Shown here one piece after another: positions 57,331 through 64,000 of a stretch of DNA of 64,000 nucleotides (position 1 is its first letter; each line of letters starts with the position of its first letter). The translations under genes and the position numbers were made by a program. Below the pieces are notes generated by a model. The model did not search any database. It saw nothing but the letters and a program-made list of their open reading frames with translations, and had not been told where the DNA came from. This stretch comes from Magnolia sinica. Lineage: Eukaryota > Streptophyta > Magnoliopsida > Magnoliales > Magnoliaceae. The stretch covers positions 22,706,001 through 22,770,000 of the forward strand of contig NC_080581.1 in assembly GCF_029962835.1 (NCBI RefSeq). The letters are read 5' to 3'.

Positions 57331-57479
57331 TTTACGTGGATAATGTTTGGATGTTGTTGATTTACTTGGAAAATGTTTGGATAGTACTGATCATCGTTAG
57401 TGGGCCATGTGCCTCATGGAATGTTAGTGTACAGTGATACACATGTTATACCTACAACTATTGAAATGATTTTGGTGTG

Positions 57480-58110
57480 GTCCTAGTCCACTTGAGGCCC
57501 ATTGGTGCAACCCATCCATGAGGCCCATATGATGTGGCCCATTTGATGCATGTTGGGGCTCATCTGCTTGTATTCGAGGCCCATGGGTGAGGCCCAATGT
57601 GATGTATTCGAGGACCATAGGCAAGGCCTGATGTAATGTATTGATGGCCCATGTGATGGGGCCCACCCGTTGTGTGTTAAGGCCCATGAGTTGTAGCCCA
57701 TTATGATGTATTTTCGGCCCATTAGTGCGGCCCATTGATGTGGCCCGCTTGTTGTATACGATGCCCATTGGTGCGGCCCAATGATGCGACCCACTGTGGT
57801 GTGTCTGTTATCCAGGCTGCTCTTTGGCTGGGCCGCTGGTAAGCCCAACTGTGATGAGTAGGCTCACTTGCTGTATGTGTAGGGCTCACATGTTGTGTAT
57901 TTAAGGCCCATGATCAGGGTCCACCTGTGTATATGAGGTCCATTGGTGTGGCCCATTAATGTGGCTCACCTGTTGTATTTGAGGTCCACTGTGACGTGTA
58001 TTAGGACCATGTGATACGGCCCACAGTGATGTGTATGTAGCCCTTATATGAGGTCCATTGCGATGTATATTAGGCCTTTGTGTGAGGCCACAGGCCCACT
58101 TTATATTTGG
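57480..58110. repeat. GGCCCATT-type short tandem repeats inside the LTR
   Basis: Irregular units AGGCCCATTGGTGCGGCCCA, GATGTATTCGAGGCCCAT and the like, about 20 copies. Counterpart of 31200-31470. Confidence 0.8.
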
Positions 58111-58224
58111 CTCTATGTGGGCCACTCCTTGGAGCAATGTTAGTTAAATGTCCACATTGATAGGCAATGATGGTTGAAGGTCCTCACTATGACCTTCACT
58201 TTGGCCCTTTTTTAGGCAAATTTT

Positions 58225-59372
58225 GATTGTCGTGACTAATTTGTCGATTCTGATTATCGATCGACCCAATTGTCGTGATCGATTTGCCGATTCTAATTAT
58301 CGATTGATCTCGATTGTTGTGACTGATTTGCCAATTCTGATTATCGATCGATCCTGATTGTCGTAACCGATTTGTCGATTCTGATTATCGATCGACCCGA
58401 TTGTCGTGATCGATTTGCCGATTCTAATTATCGATTGATCCCGATTGTTGTGACCGATTTTTCGATTCTGATTATCGATCGATCCCGATTGTCGTGACCG
58501 ATTTGTCGATTCTGATTATTGATCAACCCGATTGTCATGACCGATTTGCCGATTCTAATTATCAATTGATCCGATTGTTGTGACTGATTTGCCGATTCTG
58601 ATTATCGATCAATCCGATTGTCATGACCGATTTGTCGACTCTGATTATCAATCGATCCCAATTGTCGTGACCGATTTGTTGATTCAGATTATCGATCGAC
58701 TCGATTGTCGTGACCGATTTGCCGATTCTGATTATCGATCGATCCGATTGTCGTGACCGATTTGCCAATTCTGATTATTGATCGATCCGATTGTCATGAC
58801 CGCTTTATCGATTTTGATTATCTATCGAACCGATTGTCGTGGCCGATTTGTCGATTCTGATTATCGATCAATCCGATTGTCGTGACCGATTTTCCAACTC
58901 TGATTATTGATTGATCCGATTGTCGTGACTGATTTGCCGATTCTAATTATCGATCAATCCGATTGTCGTGACCGATTTGCCGATTTTGATTATCGATCGA
59001 TCCGATTGTAGTGACTGATTTACTGACTCTGATTATCAATCGATCCCGATTGTTGTGACCGATTTGTCGACTCTGATTATCGATTGATCCCGTTTGTCAT
59101 GACCGATTTACCGACACTAATTATCGATCAATCCCGATTATCGTGATCGATTTGCCGACTCTGATTATCGATCCATCTCAATTATCGTAACCGATTTGTT
59201 GACTCGGATTATCGATCGATCCCGATTATCGTGACCGATTTGGACTCTGATTATCGATCGATCCTGATTGTCGTCACCGATTTGCCAATTCGGATTATCG
59301 ATCGATCCGATTGTCGTGACCGATTTGCCAATTTTGATTATCGATCGATCCGATTGTCGTGACCAATTTGTC
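58225..59372. repeat. 43-bp satellite array inside the LTR, about 27 copies
   Basis: The unit is about 43 bp: GATTGTCGTGACCGATTTGC, then CGATTCTGATTATCGATCGA, then TCC. Copies vary by a base or two in length and by scattered C/T and G/A changes. CGATT recurs three times inside the unit. It is rich in ATCGAT and TCGATCGA palindromes. Absent from the 4.2-kb relative. Confidence 0.95.
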
Positions 59373-61277
59373 AGGACCTATATGGAGTATATGCAACTCG
59401 TAGTTGAGGCCCATTGTGATATATGTGTATTAAGCTCTTGAGTGAGGCCCATGGTGTTGTATATTTAGCCCTTGTGTGAGATCATGGGCCCACTATATGT
59501 TAGGGTCTACGAGGGCCATTCCTCGGGAGCAATGTTGGTTAAATATCCACATTATCGAGGTCGATTGTCGATGCCGGTTATTGATACCAATTATGAGTAT
59601 GTAACAGGATAGCATCATAATACATGTCACACGCATCATCTGCATGTTTGTTATGAGATGTGGTTGATCTTTACATACGTCATTGAGTATGTTGTTATGA
59701 AACTCCTTGATAGTCGAATGTTATCTCATATGAGCGCACAGTATGCGCATGATTGATGTATGACTGGATTGTATGACTCATGCATCTTGCATTGTGTGCC
59801 CTAGCAACATCAGGGTCGTAGCCTCCACAGGCATATTGTGGATGGTCAGACGGGACACTGAAAATTTGTTCTAGCATCGGGCTGCCATAAATGGCCCTGG
59901 CTGAAAATTCCTAAACTCTCTTGGTACCAGAGGACGCCCCAATGTCGAGACCAAGTGGATACATGAGCGCCCGAGTGCCGAACACCAGGAGGCCGCGTCT
60001 CCCACTATGTCATGGTCGGTTGAGAGGGGTTGTGGCCTTACCCGCCCGAGTGTAGGGGGCAATGCTAGGCTGAGTTTGACCAGCTCGTGAATGGGTCCGT
60101 TATCGACGTGCCGGATAGGTATTGACAGACTATTGGTTAGGTGGATAGTGAGGTTTCTTACGCTCACTTGGACTATGCTACTAGGAGAGGGGCAGTGCCA
60201 TTTAGAGTGTACTAAACCCTGGTGATGATCCTAGAGAGGAACCGTACTGATATTTGGACTTATTGAGCAGGAGTTGCATACTTATTCATTCATTCATTCA
60301 CTATCCACTCGGGCTGGTAGTGCACAACTAATTATTGTGTACCTTCGTATGGTCAGGATTTCGGTTGGGTGCGCGACTAACCTAAGATCAGGAGTCTACC
60401 ACATTGAGTCTGACTATCCAAAATTAGGTATGAGACTGGTTTGGATAGAAGTCCCTTGTGATGGACCCCATAGTAGCCTACGATACTATGTACTATCATC
60501 CCAACTTCACACTCTAGCATAGTCATTCCATTTGTACTGCATATTACATTACATTCGTGGTATATGACATTTTGGGTTACCTGTGTTTCTGCATTTATAT
60601 GGTTTAGTTAAGGCATCTGATATTTGACTCTTTATGACTCCTCATTTGTATAGTTGATTTGTATCGTGTATTCTGATATTGTTCCTCATTTGTATAGTTG
60701 ATTTGTATCGCGTATTCTGATATTGTTCCTCATTTGTATAGTTGATCTGTATTGCGTATTCTGATATTGTTTCACTCATGGACTTGTATTTTACTTACTC
60801 TGATAACGTATGATTCATGACCTAGCGCCTATTTCGACATTGTATAATTATGACATTGCGTTGAATACTTGGCACGTACCTTATGCACACACTTACACCA
60901 CTCTTTAAGCTTTCTATAAGCTTATGCACGATAGATGCGTACAGGTGATGTTAGGTTGCAGCAGTGTTGAGCTTGGAGCGTGCAGCGGTCTTCTGGAGCT
61001 TGATTTTCGATTTATGTTTTTTCCTTTCAGCATTGTACTCAAATGATTATATTAGTGGATATGTGATGATGATGTTGCCTTTGTGAAATGGGTAATCTTA
61101 TGGTTATACTTATTACGAGTTAAATGTTCAAAAAAAAAATCCTCCTTGTAGGATCCCAGGATCGGAATCTGGCGTCTGAACGCTAAGAGTCGAGAATGGG
61201 GTACTATGGAGGCTGTTAGCACCGGATTCGGCGATCGGGATTCATGTGAATCCGATTTCTGGGTTTGGGGCATGACA

Positions 61278-62351
61278 GTGCAACACATAAAAAGTATAGT
61301 TTATTTTACATGCTTATTTTGGAGGGAAGTTACAAATATTTTACATGTTGATCTGATGTATGAAAATAGAGCGAAAATGGTTATGTAGGGAACACACAAA
61401 ATTAGTCGGATTGAGGTTACTAAACCCCGATTAATTTCTATACACTTGCTCTCAACAATATTGATTTTCCTTTTTCAATTTTATTTTTATTTTTTAATTT
61501 CACTAACAAGTCATGCCTTTAACCAGACGTCTCCTATTTTTGCACATGTACATTGTTGAATTGTTGAGTAAGATACAAATGTTGGTAATGGATGATGTAA
61601 TGACACACGTTCAAGAATGTCTTCCTTTCTTATTTTCATTTTTTTGGAAAAAACTTATCTAACTATTTTTTGATGGACTAGATAATCCATCCGTTCTACC
61701 ACTCATGTCCCATCTTGAATGGATGAAGTAATGGATGTGAGGCTTGGTAATAAAATTCAACTTTTTAATTTTCTTCTTGTGATTAGTATCATTCTTTGGG
61801 AAAAACTTATTTAAACTATTTTTCCATTGCAAGGGCCAGGTGAAACTAGCACCAAGACTACAATACACCAGCAAGCTGATGTAAGTGTAGAAGGTATATA
61901 TTTTGAAGTGGAATAAACATGCTAGCTTCTATAAGTAGGCACCATGGATGTTTTTCTTTTTCTTGTGCATGTCAAGTCTATATATGCAAAGGTCATAGAA
62001 ATCATGAATTCATGATTAATTGATTTTCCTTATCTTAAGGCATTTAGGAATTATCTAGTAGAATCTTTCTGCGAAGAAAATTCTATTTTCATTTTTGTTC
62101 TTAGAAACTTGTTGAGTTAGACTCATCATGATGCCTAGTAATTATTAAAGAAAACCATAATTAATCTTTATCTTTTATTTTTTTATTACTATTTATGTTC
62201 TACTCATGTAGCTTCCACATATTTCTATTTGTCCCAATGTGTTTATGCACCCCGTATAATTAATATTTGTATAATAATGTTTTTAATTGAAAGTCATATT
62301 AGATAAAAAGATACATGTCTAAATAATTCAACTTGGAAGGAGCTATATTTT
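61278..62351. other. No recognisable gene
   Basis: AT-rich. 61670-61860 repeats the words AAAAACTTATCTAACTATTTTT twice with variation. No known coding similarity. Confidence 0.5.
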
Positions 62352-62380
62352 CACTACACCAAATGTGGATTTCTCCTATG
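62352..62380 (+). mobile_element. Possible CACTA-type left terminus
   Basis: CACTACACCAAATGTGG matches the common plant CACTA end. Nearby subterminal repeats are not obvious, so a chance match is possible. It could be the left end of an element containing the ABCF5-like exon and running past the window. Confidence 0.35.
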
Positions 62381-63333
62381 ATTTTGAGTTATGATTTTGG
62401 GGGTTTTATGTTCATTATTATTCTATCAAAGAAGGCCATGGAAAGTTGTGGAAATGTCATTTTCTAGGAAATAGGAAAGCATGCAATAGTGGAAATGTCA
62501 TTTCCTCAATTTACATTTCTGCAAATCCAAACAGGCCCTAAAAGTAGCCGCTGCTCTTCCAAATGTTGAAATAAACAAAAACGAGAAGTCCAAGAATTCA
62601 GCTTATGGTGGCCCTTGGATCTGCATCAAAATTATCTTAGTACACACATGTCCTTTGACATTTGAGTTACACATGTTTACCATTTCCTTTATTGGTACTC
62701 TCATGTCCTTTGATAATGCCTGTCTTCTGTGTTTGTTCTGTGTTTTTGTTTTTAACCTGTTGAGAGGGGTATTTGCAGGCTATCAGTTAACTGGCTTGTG
62801 CCAAAACAGGTTGGATGAATGTTGACATTGATAAAATCATGTGCGAGACATGTGGAAAGCAACTCAATTTTACTTTGTTGGCGTCTTGGACAGTCTGAAG
62901 GTCAAATTCCTGTCTTAAATTGCTTTAATCCTATTTGCTACGTCTAAAGTTCTATTGCTTTAATCCCATCTTCTAATTTGGGAACATGTATCCACTCTTC
63001 TAATTCTCAGTTTCTTTAATAGAAGCTCCTAAACAGGATTGCTATGTTTCCCTGTTATTTGAAGATGCACTTGTTTGTTCCTTGATTACTGTTTTTGTTT
63101 TCTCCACTAGAATGCAGGATGATTTTATGAATGGATAGGAGCAGGACTAACTAGTGTCAAAATAGTAGGATTCAACAATGAAACCCTTGACTTGGCATCT
63201 ACTAGATGGATCTACAAGGTAACCACAGAGATTGTGTACAACCATTTAGTTTTTGTTATTGTAAATAGCTCCCATTTGTTATTACTTGAGAGGACATATA
63301 CAATTCACGAAGATTATTCTACTCTTCTATTAG

Positions 63334-63489
63334 GCGAAAGCTCTTGATTTGGAGAAAATTGTGCTTCAAACAGTAGCAGAAGTTGCAGAGGACTGGAGAA
63401 TAGATGATATAAGCGGGCTCTTGGGTCGTTGTAATTTTAAAGCCAACATGCTTGACAGAAAAGTCTCACTTTTGAGTGGTGATGAGAAG
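63334..63489 (+). pseudogene. ABCF5-like (GCN20-type) ABC protein exon
   Basis: The 52 codons run from a TTAG acceptor to a GTATGT donor: AKALDLEKIVLQTVAEVAED, WRIDDISGLLGRCNFKAN, MLDRKVSLLSGDEK. Plant ABCF5-type soluble ABC proteins have LLGRCNFK-DMLDRKVSLLSGGEKARLAFCKF. The ABC signature LSGGE is changed to LSGDE, which would impair ATP hydrolysis. The preceding open piece at 63120-63218 (GLTSVKIVGFNNETLDLAST) does not belong to ABCF and is unassigned. The following ABCF exon is not present in the expected place. A captured or decayed fragment. Confidence 0.75.
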
Positions 63490-63834
63490 GTATGTGAAAT
63501 GTCTTCTACCATGCTATTTTTTATTTTGTCTGTTTGGCTATATCAGGCTATGTGGCTGCATGGAAAGTTGTATTGCTATAAAAATTAATAGCATGGAAAA
63601 TGGACATTCATGTGCATTTGTAGTCTGAAAACATTAAATAGACCGTTAACTATTTTATTGGTATTGTGCTGATTAGTCTTGATGACTTTTAAATGGGTGA
63701 AACATGCACGCACATGTTTAATCATTGATTGATTATGATATTATTAAACAATCGTGTGAATTATTTTTTGAATGACTATTAGGTGTAAGACTAAAAAAAA
63801 TACAAACAAATCTAATAAAAAAAATTTAATTCGC

Positions 63835-64000
63835 AGATATTTTAGCGACGGACCAAATCTGTCGCTAATTTCTAAACGTTTACAATGGACGACGGATTTG
63901 AGGTACGTCGCACTCCTCATATTAGTGACAGACCTTATCCGTCACCAATATTTTAAATGATGAATAATTCGGGTGGTTTTTTCTGAATTTCAGCGACGAA
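63835..64000. mobile_element. CACTA-type subterminal repeats (GCGACGGA family) at the window edge
   Basis: TAGCGACGGACCAAATCTGTCGCTAAT, GGACGACGGATTTGAGG, GTGACAGACCTTATCCGTCACC and AGCGACGAA occur in both orientations, the same family as 19490-19745. The element continues beyond the window. Confidence 0.6.

Larger units (their letters stand above)
54846..61277. mobile_element. Solo LTR of 6.4 kb, related to the one at 28696-32902
   Basis: It starts TGTAAGACCCGTATCTTAGA and ends TGGGGCATGACA, flanked by GTGCA at 54841-54845 and 61278-61282. The first 250 bp and the last 1.7 kb match the 4.2-kb element in order (CCTCCACAGGCATATTG, GGGGGCAATGCTAGGCTGAG, AAGCTTATGCACGA, GATCGGAATCTGGCG). Its middle holds TA-rich microsatellites, about 17 GGGACCCACC-type modules, GGCCCATT repeats and the 43-bp array. 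No retrotransposon genes are present. At 6.4 kb it would be an exceptionally long LTR. Confidence 0.8.

Noticed and set aside
57481-57850. GGCCCA clusters as a regulatory site II promoter array
   Set aside because: The motif is repeated because of tandem expansion inside the LTR; no adjacent gene or TATA context.
58562-58768. 68-codon minus-strand frame with repeating DNQNRQI-type units
   Set aside because: It is a reading of the 43-bp satellite; the period is not a multiple of three, so the pattern drifts and is not a protein repeat.

Overview
The window is repeat-dominated nuclear DNA from a flowering plant. The evidence is TTTAGG-type telomere-like repeats, plant-type CACTA and LTR elements, exons of plant gene families (DUF247, NAT transporter, ATX-type methyltransferase, kinesin-1) and GT-AG introns. 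The very frequent GTGGGGCCCACCATGATGTATG-type dispersed repeat suggests a magnoliid or another early-diverging angiosperm; that placement is from memory and tentative. Only one gene looks intact: a DUF247 (UPF0481) membrane protein gene on the minus strand at 8899-10566.

Layout. 1-895 is a telomere-like higher-order array that runs into a 171-bp-class tandem repeat (896-1320). 1340-7030 is low-information DNA with a broken RRM (glycine-rich RNA-binding protein type) exon and a GA-rich, leader-like segment. 7035-8898 holds repeat remnants and a tandem duplication, followed by the DUF247 gene. 12005-15032 is a non-autonomous Ty3/gypsy-type LTR element with a decayed gag. 17230-22690 is dense in foldback/MITE-like elements and AT-rich low-complexity DNA. 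23887-42552 begins and ends with CACTA termini and matching ACA flanks. In between lie the largest telomere-like array (24935-28695 and 32903-33416), split by a 4.2-kb solo LTR, then a five-copy 171-bp array and more foldback elements.

43611-51193 is the most striking object: a 7.58-kb Pack-CACTA-like element with 3-bp TCT duplications. It carries minus-strand exon fragments of at least three unrelated genes, PRP8 (JAB1/MPN end), AMP deaminase and a CHD1/CHR5-type SNF2 ATPase, downstream of a promoter- and leader-like segment. Just outside it, 51489-53205 carries plus-strand fragments of kinesin-1, an ATX3/4/5-type histone methyltransferase and a nucleobase-ascorbate transporter. 54846-61277 is a 6.4-kb solo LTR (GTGCA duplications) related to the 4.2-kb one; its middle holds a 43-bp satellite and many copies of the motif that also forms the dispersed foldback elements. 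The right edge has an ABCF5-like exon next to CACTA-type subterminal repeats.

The window therefore shows repeated gene-fragment capture by DNA transposons, very long solo LTRs that accumulate internal tandem repeats, and a telomere-like satellite travelling with a 171-bp repeat. No transposase or reverse transcriptase coding region was recognised. All family names come from reading translated segments by eye; no database search was run.
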